Source: an uncultured Paracoccaceae bacterium (GTDB taxonomy: Bacteria > Pseudomonadota > Alphaproteobacteria > Rhodobacterales > Rhodobacteraceae). Taken from it: a stretch of DNA of 64,000 bases. The stretch spans positions 62,001 through 126,000 of the forward strand of contig CAKZRP010000020.1 in assembly GCA_937146765.1 (NCBI GenBank), given 5' to 3'. Shown in pieces: positions 1 to 8,743 of the stretch (positions are counted from its first letter, which is position 1; the number at the start of each line of letters is the position of its first letter). The position numbers were made by a program, and so were the translations under genes. The notes beneath the pieces were generated by a model that saw only the letters and a list, made by a program, of their open reading frames with translations, had not been told where the DNA came from and did no database searches.

Positions 1-190
1 CGCGCCCGAGGCGCGCGGCAAGGGGCTGGGCAAGGCGCTGTTGCTCGCTGCTCTGCACCGCCTGCGGGACGAGGGCTTTGCCTATGGCGTCATCGGTGGC
101 GCTGGCCCGGTGGAGTTCTACCGCCAGACCTGCGGCGCCATTGCGATCCCCGATAGTGACCCCGGCGCCTATGCGGGCGCCCTTGTTTAG
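1..190 (+). CDS. GNAT family N-acetyltransferase, C-terminal part (partial)
   Basis: The reading frame is open from base 2 to a TAG at 188-190 and gives about 62 residues; the start lies outside the window. The visible part holds the acetyl-CoA pyrophosphate-binding loop of GNAT enzymes (ARGKGLGKALL) and the later segment GPVEFYRQTCGA, where these folds commonly have a G-x-x-x-F-Y-x-x-x-G pattern. The family moves an acetyl group from acetyl-CoA to an amine; the substrate cannot be told from this fragment. It ends 33 bases before the hexosaminidase start on the same strand, so the two may share a transcript. Confidence 0.8.
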   Translation, partial: APEARGKGLGKALLLAALHRLRDEGFAYGVIGGAGPVEFYRQTCGAIAIPDSDPGAYAGALV

Positions 191-223
191 ACCTTTGTTA
201 GACCCTGATAGGACAGATTTCAG

Positions 224-2107
224 ATGATGTTCCACCTCGACAGCCTCTGGCATGAGGACGCCCGCGCGATGGAATTCGCGCTCACCAATTGCGGCGAGAC
301 GGCGGTTGCCAATCCGCGCCTGTGCTACGGCAGCCTGACGCGGGCGCTGCGCCCCTCGCAAGCCACCGGTGCGCGGCTGCTGCGGCGGCAGGCGAATTAC
401 CACGAATATGCCGCGCCCGAAGGTTTTGTGCTGCAGCCGGGCGAAACCTGGCGCTTTACCGAGGCGAGCCTGACCCGCCCGGCAAAGCACTCCAACGAGG
501 GGCCAAAGTCGGCCGGGCTGTTGCTGGAGGACGGCACGATGGTTCCGGTCTTTGCCAGCGATTTGCAGGCGGAGCGGGCCTTTGGGGCAGCCACGGCGGT
601 GGATAATCAGGCTCTAACCCTTGGGGTTTTGCCGCAGCCGCAAGGGGTTTCCGTAGACAGCTGGCAGGCTCTCGCGCCGGTGCATCTGGCCGTTGCCGCC
701 CGCGACGTGGCCACCTTGCAGGCGGTCTCGCAGGTTGCGGCCCTGACCCGGCGGCTGCATCCCTTGGTGCCGGTGCCCTTTGTGCTGACCGCGCGTGAGG
801 ATGTGCCGCGGCTGGAGATCGCAGGGGACGAGACCCTTGCGCAGGATGGCTACACCTTAGACTGGCGGGCGGGTCAGGTGACGCTGCGCCATGGGGCAGG
901 GCAGGGGCTGTTGCACGGGCTTGTCAGCCTCGCCCAAGCGCTGACCAGCGCCCATATGGAGCCCGCGCGCTATGGCGTGCCGCTGGAGGGGACGGTCACT
1001 GATGCCCCCCGCCACGGCTGGCGCGGCGCGCATCTGGATGTCTCGCGGCAGTTCTACCCGCTCGATCAGGTGCTGCGCTATGTGGACATCCTGGCCTGGC
1101 ACAAGATGAACCGCTTTCACTGGCACCTGACGGATGACGAGGGCTGGCGGCTGGAGATCAAATCCTATCCCGCCCTCACCGAGAGCGCGGCGCAGACGGG
1201 CATGGGGCAGCCCGTGTTGCCGCAGCTGGGGCCGGATATGGGCGGGCAGGGTGGTTACTACACCCAAGCCGAGGCCCGGCAGGTGGTGCGCCATGCCAGC
1301 GCCTTGGGGGTTGAGGTGATGCCGGAGATCGACATTCCCGGCCATTGCGCCTGTGTCCTTGGCGCGCTGCCGGAACTGGTCGATCAGGAGGAGCCGGAGA
1401 GCTATTGGTCGGTGCAGGGCTTTGCCAACAACGCGCTCAACCCGGCGATCGAGGCCTCCTATACCTTTGCCGAAAAAGTTCTCGCCGAGGTCTGCGAGGT
1501 CTTCCCCTTCGAGATCATCCATGTGGGCGGCGACGAGGTGGCGGAGGGCGCCTGGATGAAATCGCCCAAGGCGCAGGCGATGATGCGCGAAACGGGTCTG
1601 AAGGATACGCACGAGCTGCAGGCCTATTTCCTGCGCCACATTCAGGAGTTTCTGGCGGGTCTCGGTCGCAAGCTTGGCGGCTGGGAAGAGGTCGCCCATG
1701 GTGGCGGGGTAAAGCCGGAGAACACTCTGCTGTTTGCCTGGACCACGGTAGAGAAAACCGCCGAGCTGGCCGAGGCGGGCTATGACGTGGTGAGCACGCC
1801 CGGGCAGGCCTATTACCTCGACATGGCGCTGTCGGAGGCCTGGTATGCACCGGGCGCGAGCTGGGCGGGCTTCACGCCGCTGGCGACCACCTATGCCTTT
1901 GAGGCCAACAATGGCGCGGCGGCGCTGCAAGAGCGGCTGAAGGGCGTGCAGGCCTGCGTCTGGAGCGAGCATCTGACCACCATGGCGCGGAAGAACCACA
2001 TGATCTTTCCGCGCCTGAGCGCGATTGCCGAGGCCGGATGGTCAGCGGCAGAGGCCAAGGACTTTGCCCGGTTTGAAGCGCTCGCCGCGTTGATGCCGCG
2101 GCTTTAA
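224..2107 (+). CDS. Beta-N-acetylhexosaminidase, glycoside hydrolase family 20
   Basis: A 627-residue enzyme that removes terminal N-acetylglucosamine (or GalNAc) from chitooligosaccharides or glycans. The catalytic barrel occupies roughly residues 250-600; the signature HVGGDE is at 433-438, so D437 orients the substrate acetamido group and E438 is the general acid. Upstream W-R-G-x-H-L-D-V-S-R and F-H-W-H-L-T-D-D-E-G-W motifs are typical of GH20. No signal peptide is visible, so it probably acts in the cytoplasm on imported oligosaccharides. Two adjacent ATGs (224 and 227) follow a GATAGGACAG ribosome-binding region. A strong terminator follows directly. Confidence 0.93.
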   Translation: MMFHLDSLWHEDARAMEFALTNCGETAVANPRLCYGSLTRALRPSQATGARLLRRQANYHEYAAPEGFVLQPGETWRFTEASLTRPAKHSNEGPKSAGLLLEDGTMVPVFASDLQAERAFGAATAVDNQALTLGVLPQPQGVSVDSWQALAPVHLAVAARDVATLQAVSQVAALTRRLHPLVPVPFVLTAREDVPRLEIAGDETLAQDGYTLDWRAGQVTLRHGAGQGLLHGLVSLAQALTSAHMEPARYGVPLEGTVTDAPRHGWRGAHLDVSRQFYPLDQVLRYVDILAWHKMNRFHWHLTDDEGWRLEIKSYPALTESAAQTGMGQPVLPQLGPDMGGQGGYYTQAEARQVVRHASALGVEVMPEIDIPGHCACVLGALPELVDQEEPESYWSVQGFANNALNPAIEASYTFAEKVLAEVCEVFPFEIIHVGGDEVAEGAWMKSPKAQAMMRETGLKDTHELQAYFLRHIQEFLAGLGRKLGGWEEVAHGGGVKPENTLLFAWTTVEKTAELAEAGYDVVSTPGQAYYLDMALSEAWYAPGASWAGFTPLATTYAFEANNGAAALQERLKGVQACVWSEHLTTMARKNHMIFPRLSAIAEAGWSAAEAKDFARFEALAALMPRL

Positions 2108-2114
2108 CAACAGG

Positions 2115-2148
2115 ACGGCCCCGGGGAGCAGACCTCGGGGCCGTTCTT
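2115..2148. terminator. Bidirectional terminator between GH20 and mdeR genes
   Basis: Perfect 9-bp inverted repeat (ACGGCCCCG at 2115-2123 with CGGGGCCGT at 2136-2144), extended by three inner pairs and followed by TTCTT. It lies between the stop of the hexosaminidase and the stop of the convergent Lrp-type gene. Confidence 0.75.
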
Positions 2149-2603
2149 CAAAGCGGCGGGAAGACCGAAGTCCGTTTGACCGTGCCATAGACAAAGCTGG
2201 TGTCGATGGAGGCAATGCCGCCGATGGGATGGATCCGGTTGCGGATAAAATCCTCGTAGGCGTCCAAGTCCGCCACCACCACCCGCAGCTGATAATCTGT
2301 TGCCCCGGTCAGCACGTGGCATTCCAGCACCTCGTCGATGCGGCTGACTTGCCGTTCGAAGTTCTTCACGTCCACCTCGTTATGGCGTTCCAGCTTGATG
2401 CGGACAAAGACGGTGATCGGCAGCCCATAGGCCCGCGCATCCACATCGGCGCTGTAGCCTTGGATCACGCCGGAGGTCTCAAGGTTCTTCACCCGCCGCA
2501 GACAGGGCGAGGGGGAGAGATTCACCGCCTCCGCCAAATCCTGATTTGTCATCCGACCGTTGGTTTGCAGCACGCGGATGATCTGGCGATCTTTTGAGTC
2601 CAT
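2148..2603 (-). CDS. mdeR: Lrp/AsnC family regulator, MdeR-like
   Basis: A 151-residue Lrp/AsnC protein: an N-terminal winged helix-turn-helix (DSKDRQIIRVLQTNGRMTN through SPSPCLRRVKNLE) followed by a RAM/AsnC ligand-binding domain. The start is set at 2603, where AGGA sits 9 bases upstream; a further in-frame ATG at 2645 has no ribosome-binding site. It is transcribed away from mdeA with 117 bases between starts. In Pseudomonas putida an Lrp-type gene mdeR stands divergent from mdeAB and activates them in response to methionine; the same gene order here supports that role, although direct binding is inferred. Confidence 0.85.
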   Translation of the reverse strand: MDSKDRQIIRVLQTNGRMTNQDLAEAVNLSPSPCLRRVKNLETSGVIQGYSADVDARAYGLPITVFVRIKLERHNEVDVKNFERQVSRIDEVLECHVLTGATDYQLRVVVADLDAYEDFIRNRIHPIGGIASIDTSFVYGTVKRTSVFPPL

Positions 2604-2720
2604 CTTTGGGGGTCCTTGGCAGAATCTGCTAACATCGTCGTCCATCTTGGCATCATTTGCAATCTAACGCCTCTCAATGGGGCGCATCATGGCGGCGAGA
2701 TTGAGGAAGGAGATCCCCCC
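2604..2720. promoter_or_regulatory. Divergent mdeR / mdeA promoter region
   Basis: 117 bases between the two divergent starts, distinctly richer in A/T than the flanking genes (for example the TCATTTGCAATCTAACG stretch near 2652-2668). It must hold both promoters and, by analogy with other Lrp-type divergons, the regulator sites. I could not assign a specific operator. The strong mdeA ribosome-binding site AGGAAGGAGA is at 2704-2713. Confidence 0.5.
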
Positions 2721-3938
2721 ATGTCCGCCACCAAAATGTCCGCCACCAAAGGCTTTGCCACCCGCGCCATCCACCACGCCTATGACCCGATGCAGAACGA
2801 GGGCGCGCTGACGCCGCCCTTGCATCTGACCTCGACCTTTGTGTTCGAGAGCGCCGAGGCGGGCGGCGAGATGTTTGCGGGCGAACGCACCGGTCATATC
2901 TACAGCCGGATTTCCAACCCGACCTGCGATCTGTTGGAGCAGCGCATCGCGACGCTTGAGGGCGCTGAGGCCGGTCTGGCCCTGTCGAGTGGCATGGGCG
3001 CGGTGACGGCGGTGCTCTGGACGCTTCTGAGCCCGGGTGACGAGGTGATCGTCGACAAGACGCTTTATGGCTGCACCTTCGCCTATATGCGGCACGGGCT
3101 GGCGAAATGGGGGGTCACCATCACCCATGTCGATATGACCAACCCCGACGCGCTGCGGGCTGCAGTCAGCGACAAGACCCGCGTGGTCTATTTCGAGACC
3201 CCGGCGAACCCCAACATGCGGCTGGTGGATATCAAGCAAGCTGCCGAGATCGCCCATTCGGTCGGTGCGCAGGTGGTGGTCGACAACACCTATGCGACCC
3301 CCTATCTGACACGACCCATCGAACTTGGTGCCGATCTGGTGTTGCATTCGGCGACCAAATACCTCGGCGGCCATGGCGATGTGGTGGCGGGTCTGGTGGC
3401 GGGCCGCGCCGAGCAGATTGCCGAGATCCGGCTGGTGGGCATGAAGGACATGACCGGCGCGGTGATGGCGCCCTTCAACGCGATGCTGATCCTGCGCGGA
3501 ATCAAGACCTTGGCCCTGCGGATGGACCGCCATTGTGCCACCGCGCAGACCGTGGCCGAATGGCTGGAGGCGCAGCCCGGCGTCGCCAAGGTCTATTTCC
3601 CCGGCCTGCCGAGCTTTGAACAGCACGCGGTCGCCAAGGCGCAGATGGCGCAGCCGGGGGGCATGATCGCCTTTGAACTCGACGGCGGCATGGAGGCCGG
3701 GATCTCGCTGATGAACCGCCTGCAGATGATCCAGCGCGCGGTCTCCCTGGGCGATGCGGAGACGCTGATCCAGCATCCCGCCTCGATGACCCATTCCACC
3801 TATACGCCCGAGGAACGCGCCGCACATGGCATCAGCGACGGGCTGGTGCGCCTGTCGGTGGGGCTTGAAGAGGTCTCCGATATTCTCGACGATCTCAATC
3901 AGGCGCTGTCGCCGGAACTGCGGCAGGCGGCGGAGTAA
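2721..3938 (+). CDS. mdeA: L-methionine gamma-lyase
   Basis: A 405-residue PLP enzyme of the Cys/Met metabolism (gamma) family that splits methionine into methanethiol, 2-oxobutyrate and ammonia. K213 in SATKYLGGHGD is the PLP lysine. The segment LYGCTFAY puts a cysteine at residue 118, matching the cysteine that distinguishes methionine gamma-lyases (Cys116 in P. putida) from cystathionine lyases. The start at 2721 follows AGGAAGGAGA; the frame is open further upstream but without a ribosome-binding site. Nine bases separate it from mdeB, so the 2-oxobutyrate formed can be passed to the next enzyme in the operon. In this clade methanethiol release also ties to DMSP sulfur metabolism. Confidence 0.9.
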   Translation: MSATKMSATKGFATRAIHHAYDPMQNEGALTPPLHLTSTFVFESAEAGGEMFAGERTGHIYSRISNPTCDLLEQRIATLEGAEAGLALSSGMGAVTAVLWTLLSPGDEVIVDKTLYGCTFAYMRHGLAKWGVTITHVDMTNPDALRAAVSDKTRVVYFETPANPNMRLVDIKQAAEIAHSVGAQVVVDNTYATPYLTRPIELGADLVLHSATKYLGGHGDVVAGLVAGRAEQIAEIRLVGMKDMTGAVMAPFNAMLILRGIKTLALRMDRHCATAQTVAEWLEAQPGVAKVYFPGLPSFEQHAVAKAQMAQPGGMIAFELDGGMEAGISLMNRLQMIQRAVSLGDAETLIQHPASMTHSTYTPEERAAHGISDGLVRLSVGLEEVSDILDDLNQALSPELRQAAE

Positions 3939-3947
3939 GGGGGCGAC

Positions 3948-6332
3948 ATGTCCATCCAGATCGAGCACCTGAAGACGGTGGAGCAGCGGCTGTTGTGGCT
4001 GTCCCATTGGATGATCCACAACGCCAACCACCTGCGGCCCAAGGTCGACGGCATCAAGATCGGCGGCCATCAGGCCTCCTCCGCCTCGATGGTGTCGATC
4101 ATGACCGCGCTCTATTTCTCGGCTCTGCGTCCCGAAGACCGGGTGGCGGTGAAGCCCCATGCCTCGCCGATTTTCCACGCGATGCACTATCTGATGGGCA
4201 ATCAGACACGCGAGAAGATGGAGAATTTCCGCGGCTTTGGTGGCGTGCAAAGCTACCCGAGTCGCACTAAGGACAGTGACGATGTGGATTTCTCCACCGG
4301 CTCGGTCGGCCTTGGGGTGGGGATCACCGCGCTGGCGTCGATGGTGCAGGATTTCATCACCGCGAAGAGCTGGGGGCAGGAGGTTTCTCTGGGGCGGATG
4401 GTGGCGCTGGTGGGTGATGCGGAACTCGACGAGGGCAATATCTACGAGGTCTTGCAGGAGGGTTGGAAGAACGACCTGCGCAACACCTGGTGGATCATCG
4501 ACTACAACCGCCAGAGCCTCGACGGGATCGTGCGGGAGGGGCTTTTTGCCCGGGTCGAGAAGATCTTCGAGGCCTTTGGCTGGGATGTGGTGCGAGTGAA
4601 ATACGGCGCGCTGCAACGGGCGGCCTTTGCCGAGCCCGGAGGGGTGGCGCTGCGCGACTGGATCGACGCCTGTCCCAACGTGGAATATTCCGCGCTGACC
4701 TATATGGGCGGGGCCAATTGGCGCGCCCGGTTGCTGGAGGACCTGGGCGATCAGGGCGCGGTTTCTGCGCTGATCGAACGGCGCAGCGACGCGGAACTGG
4801 CAGCGCTGATGGAGAACCTCGGCGGCAATTGTGTGGAGACCATGGCGCAGACCTTTGCCGCCATCGACCATGACCGCCCGACCTGCTTCCTCGCCTATAC
4901 CATCAAGGGCTGGGGCACGCCGATCGCCGGCCACAAGGACAACCACGGCGGCCTGATGACCAAGGCGCAGATGGCAGAGTGGCAGGCCGATATGGGCGTG
5001 GCCGAGGGGCAGGAGTGGGAGCCGCTGGCGACCATCGCGGATGTCGCGGGGTTCCAGGCTTTCCTTGACCAAGTGCCGTTCTTTGCCAAAGGGGCGCGGC
5101 GCTACACCGATGCGCGGCTCGCGGTTCCTGCGGTTGAGGTGGACACCAGCCGCGAGATTTCGACCCAGATGGCCTTTGGCAAGATCCTCGACGATCTGGC
5201 GCGGGGCGACAGCGATCTGGCGGCGCGCATCCTGACCACCTCGCCCGATGTGACCGGCACCACCGGGCTTGGGCCTTGGGTCAATCGCCGCAAGCTCTTT
5301 GCCCGCAAAGCGCAAAAGGACGCCTTTATCGAGCATCGCATCCCCTCCACTGCCAAGTGGAATTTCGACCCCGAGGGGCAGCATCTGGAGCTGGGCATTG
5401 CCGAGATGAACCTCTTCCTGCTTCTGGGCGCGGCGGGGCTGTCGCATAGTCTCTGGGGCAAGCGGCTGATCCCGATTGGCACGGTCTATGACCCCTTTGT
5501 GCATCGCGGCCTCGATGCCTTGAACTACGCCTGTTATCAGGACGCGCGGTTCATGATCGTCGGCACGCCCTCCGGCGTGACGCTGGCCCCGGAAGGTGGC
5601 GCGCATCAGTCCATCGGCACGCCCCTCACCGGCATGGCGCAGGATGGTTTGGCCTCGTTTGAGCCTGCCTTTGCGGATGAGCTGGCGGTGATCATGGAAT
5701 GGGCCTTTGACTATATGCAGCGCGACGGCGAGGGCGACCCGGACGAGCGCACCTGGCTCAGGGATGAGACGGGCGGGTCGGTCTATCTGCGGCTCACGAC
5801 CAAACCCTTGGAGCAGCCAGGGCAGCGGGTCGACGATGCCTTTCGCCAAGGGGCGATTGATGGCGCCTATTGGCTGCGCAAGCCGGGGCCGAATTGTTCG
5901 GTGGTGATCGCCTATCAAGGTGCGGTGGCGGATGAGGCGATTGCGGCGGCAGGTCTGGTGGGCGAGCATCGCCGCGACGTGGCCGTGCTGGCGGTGACCT
6001 CGGCGGACCGGCTGAACGCAGGCTGGACCGCGGCGCAGCGCGAACGGGCGCGGGGCAATCCCAAGGCGCAGTCCCATGTGGAGCGCTTGCTGGGGGATCT
6101 GCCGACCCATTGCACTTTGATCACGGTGATCGACGGCCATCCGGCGACCCTGTCGTGGCTTGGTTCGGTGGCCGGGCATCGGGTGGTCTCGCATGGGGTC
6201 GAGCATTTCGGCCAGACCGGCACCATCGGCGACCTATACCGGCACTTCGGCCTCGACCGGCACAGCCTTGCGCGCTCGGTGGGCGAGCTGACGGCGGGGG
6301 CGCGGCGCATTCCCGGCGGGCAGGCGGGCTAG
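3948..6332 (+). CDS. mdeB: Homodimeric 2-oxoacid dehydrogenase E1 component (MdeB-like)
   Basis: A 794-residue thiamine-diphosphate E1 enzyme of the AceE type. The TPP/Mg motif is GDAELDEGN near residues 156-164 with the closing NRQSLD about 25 residues later, as in pyruvate dehydrogenase E1 (GDGEMDEPE...N). It is shorter than E. coli AceE (about 887). The P. putida homologue MdeB oxidises 2-oxobutyrate made by methionine gamma-lyase toward propionyl-CoA; E2 and E3 subunits are not in this window and would have to be borrowed. An AAGGGGG ribosome-binding site lies just after the mdeA stop. It meets the next, convergent gene with only six bases between stops and no visible terminator. Confidence 0.86.
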   Translation: MSIQIEHLKTVEQRLLWLSHWMIHNANHLRPKVDGIKIGGHQASSASMVSIMTALYFSALRPEDRVAVKPHASPIFHAMHYLMGNQTREKMENFRGFGGVQSYPSRTKDSDDVDFSTGSVGLGVGITALASMVQDFITAKSWGQEVSLGRMVALVGDAELDEGNIYEVLQEGWKNDLRNTWWIIDYNRQSLDGIVREGLFARVEKIFEAFGWDVVRVKYGALQRAAFAEPGGVALRDWIDACPNVEYSALTYMGGANWRARLLEDLGDQGAVSALIERRSDAELAALMENLGGNCVETMAQTFAAIDHDRPTCFLAYTIKGWGTPIAGHKDNHGGLMTKAQMAEWQADMGVAEGQEWEPLATIADVAGFQAFLDQVPFFAKGARRYTDARLAVPAVEVDTSREISTQMAFGKILDDLARGDSDLAARILTTSPDVTGTTGLGPWVNRRKLFARKAQKDAFIEHRIPSTAKWNFDPEGQHLELGIAEMNLFLLLGAAGLSHSLWGKRLIPIGTVYDPFVHRGLDALNYACYQDARFMIVGTPSGVTLAPEGGAHQSIGTPLTGMAQDGLASFEPAFADELAVIMEWAFDYMQRDGEGDPDERTWLRDETGGSVYLRLTTKPLEQPGQRVDDAFRQGAIDGAYWLRKPGPNCSVVIAYQGAVADEAIAAAGLVGEHRRDVAVLAVTSADRLNAGWTAAQRERARGNPKAQSHVERLLGDLPTHCTLITVIDGHPATLSWLGSVAGHRVVSHGVEHFGQTGTIGDLYRHFGLDRHSLARSVGELTAGARRIPGGQAG

Positions 6333-6338
6333 GCGCGC

Positions 6339-7388
6339 CTATTGCAGGATGGCGCTGCTCCATTCTGCAAGGAATGCGGCCTTTTTCAGCGCGTCGAGAT
6401 AGACCAATAGCCCAGGCCCCATGCGAATTCGACGCAGGGCCTGGGCCTCATCCGTCCAGGCGTTTTCCTCTGCGACGGAGACCGCGCCCGGCGCCGCCTG
6501 CCAGCCGCGCGAAATCAGATGGTCGATGAACAGACCGGCCAGCCCCGGCTGGGTGCTTTCGCGCGGGATGAAGGCGGTGCGCAGCATGATGATGGTGTAA
6601 TCCTGCGGCAGCATCACCACCACTTCCGCCGGGTCGCCGTTGGCGCGGGCATAGCTGCCGAGCACGTTATAGGCGACCGCAAGCCGCCCGTCCGAGACCT
6701 CCTCGATCATCTGACTGGAACAGCAGTAGAGCTTGACGCCAAGCGAGCCCATCACCTCGCTCAGCCGCCAGAAGGTCTCAGAGGTGCGGGCGTCCTGCGT
6801 GGCAAAGAGGTAGCCGAGGCCGGAGGCACGAATGTCATAGGTGCCGACCTTGCCCTGAAACCGCTCCGGGTGGTCGCGCATCAGGGCGATCAGCTCCTGT
6901 CGGTTTTCGGGCATCGGCAGGTCGGCAAGGGCCTTGCGCGACAGGACAATTGCGGCCGGCTCCTGGGTGAAGGCAAAGAGGTGATCGCGCCAGCGGGCCC
7001 AATCCGGCAGGCGGCTGGTGACGGGCGAGCTGTAGCGCTGGGCGCGGCCATCGTTGACGAGTTTGGTCTGCAAATCGGTGGCGCTGGACATCACCAGATC
7101 GGCCTTGGCATCGCCATTGCCCACCGCCCGCATCAGCTCGGCAGAGCTGGCCACGATGTAATCCACCCGCACGTCTGGCAGGGTGGCGAGAAAGTCGCGG
7201 ATGGTCTCCTCGAACAGCTCCGCATCGCCGGTGGAGAGCACTCGCAGCACGCGACGGGCATCGGCGGGGCCGACGCTGATCTGGTCCTCGATCTCGAAGG
7301 CCTGCGCCGGGGCCGCCAGCGGGCCAAGGAGCAGGCCGAGGATGGCTCCGAGGACGATCAGGCCAAGGGAAAGGACAGACTTGCGCAT
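6339..7388 (-). CDS. Orphan periplasmic solute-binding protein, ABC family 1-like
   Basis: A 349-residue exported protein with a long hydrophobic signal segment ending in PAQA, followed by a two-lobed binding-protein fold of the Fe3+/spermidine type (VLSTGDAELFEETIRDFLA, ADLVMSSATDLQ, VAYNVLGSYA). It is the last gene of the tctD-tctE operon and its start overlaps the kinase 3' end by 31 bases. No ABC permease or ATPase is attached, so it is more likely a periplasmic sensing partner for the kinase than a transport subunit. This role is inferred; the ligand is unknown. It also resembles binding proteins of iron importers. Confidence 0.75.
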   Translation of the reverse strand: MRKSVLSLGLIVLGAILGLLLGPLAAPAQAFEIEDQISVGPADARRVLRVLSTGDAELFEETIRDFLATLPDVRVDYIVASSAELMRAVGNGDAKADLVMSSATDLQTKLVNDGRAQRYSSPVTSRLPDWARWRDHLFAFTQEPAAIVLSRKALADLPMPENRQELIALMRDHPERFQGKVGTYDIRASGLGYLFATQDARTSETFWRLSEVMGSLGVKLYCCSSQMIEEVSDGRLAVAYNVLGSYARANGDPAEVVVMLPQDYTIIMLRTAFIPRESTQPGLAGLFIDHLISRGWQAAPGAVSVAEENAWTDEAQALRRIRMGPGLLVYLDALKKAAFLAEWSSAILQ

Positions 7389-8743
7389 GCGCCACCTTCC
7401 TCGTTGTGGTTGGTCAAGAACAGGCGGCCGCCATGGGCGCGGGCGACCTCATGCGCGATGGTGAGGCCGAGGCCGGAGCCCACCACCGCATCGGTATTGC
7501 TGCCGCGCACGAAACGGCGGGTCAGCCGCCCCATGTCGGTCTTGGGAAACCCCGCGCCCTCGTCGCGGACGGTGATCACCGCCTCTTGATCGGTGATTCT
7601 GGCGCTGACATGCACGCAGCTGTCGGCAGGGGAATATTTGATCGCATTGTCGAGCAGGTTGAGCAGCGCGCTCTGCATCAGGATCGGATCGCCTTTCACC
7701 CGCATCGTCGCCTCGGGCAGGCGCAAGACGAGGTCGATGTCGCGCAGGTCTGCCGTAGGATGCACGCGGTCCACCGTTTCCCGCACCAGACGGGCGATCT
7801 CCACATCCTCAAGCTCCAGATGGTCGGAGCGGAAGGAGACCATGGCGTGATCCAACAACTGCCCCGCCGCGCGGCTGCTTTCGTCGATGGCGCGGATCAT
7901 CTCGCGCACCGCCTGACGGTTCTCCGGCTTGTCGACGCGGCGCAGGGTGATCTCGGCCTGGGTCCGTACGGTGGCCAGCGGGGTGCGGACGCGATGCGCG
8001 GCCTCGGCGATAAGGTCTTCGGAGCGGGTGAGCGAGGTCTTGAGGCGGCTCATGAAGCCGTTGAGGGCGCGCACCAGTGCTTCCATCTCGGCGGGGACCG
8101 GGGCGGAGACCGGGCGCAGGTCCGCCAGCCCGCGGCGGGAGACCGATTCGGCCAAGCGCCGCAGAGGTCGGATGGCGGATTGCGCCGCAAGGATGCCGAA
8201 GAGGGCCGAGAGCACAAAGAAGCCGATACCGAATCCGGCCACGGTCTGCGAAATCGCCGCCAGTTGCTGACGCAGCCCATAGCGGGTCTGCGCCACCGTG
8301 ACCTCGATGAAATCCGGCTGCCCCTCGACCGAGAGGCGGCGGGTGGCGGTGGCCATGCGGATGTCCTCGCCATCATAGGTATCGGTCTGAAACCGCGGTG
8401 TGCTGCCGGAGGCGGCGAAGGGTTTGGGCAGGTCGGGATAGCCGGTCAGGAAGGATCCGTTGCGCCGGATGGCGTAAAACACCCGGTCCTCGCTGATGTT
8501 GCCGAGCATGGAAAAGGCGAAATAGGGAATGTCGACGGTCAAATCGCCTTGCCGCACCGCCGCAGAATCAAGAATCGCCGTCACCGAGGCCGCAAGGATT
8601 TCGTCCTGGCTCTGCCCCGCCAAATCGCGCGCATAGCGTTGCACCACAAGGAACATCAGCGTCGCCAGAAGCGCCGCCCCGACCAGAAGCTGGATGATCA
8701 GCCGCCGCCGGATCGAGCCGCGCAGAAGGATCGGACTGCTCAT
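7358..8743 (-). CDS. tctE: TctE-type sensor histidine kinase
   Basis: A 461-residue membrane kinase. A first transmembrane helix (about 15-35) and a second (about 167-190) flank a periplasmic domain of the two-component-sensor N-terminal type found in TctE. Then come a HAMP-like linker, the phosphoacceptor H250 in AEAAHRVRTP, and a HATPase domain with N-box NLLDNAIKYSP and G-boxes DEGAGF and GSGLGLTI. Its start codon overlaps the tctD stop (ATGA at 8740-8743). TctDE systems control divergent tripartite tricarboxylate transporters, and tctCBA lies next door here. Confidence 0.88.
   Translation of the reverse strand: MSSPILLRGSIRRRLIIQLLVGAALLATLMFLVVQRYARDLAGQSQDEILAASVTAILDSAAVRQGDLTVDIPYFAFSMLGNISEDRVFYAIRRNGSFLTGYPDLPKPFAASGSTPRFQTDTYDGEDIRMATATRRLSVEGQPDFIEVTVAQTRYGLRQQLAAISQTVAGFGIGFFVLSALFGILAAQSAIRPLRRLAESVSRRGLADLRPVSAPVPAEMEALVRALNGFMSRLKTSLTRSEDLIAEAAHRVRTPLATVRTQAEITLRRVDKPENRQAVREMIRAIDESSRAAGQLLDHAMVSFRSDHLELEDVEIARLVRETVDRVHPTADLRDIDLVLRLPEATMRVKGDPILMQSALLNLLDNAIKYSPADSCVHVSARITDQEAVITVRDEGAGFPKTDMGRLTRRFVRGSNTDAVVGSGLGLTIAHEVARAHGGRLFLTNHNEEGGACASLSFPLA

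Noticed and set aside
2664-6206. A 1,180-codon open frame on the minus strand across mdeA-mdeB
   Set aside because: It lies fully antisense to two well-supported enzymes, is His/Arg/Gly-rich without family motifs, and is a by-product of high GC third-position bias.
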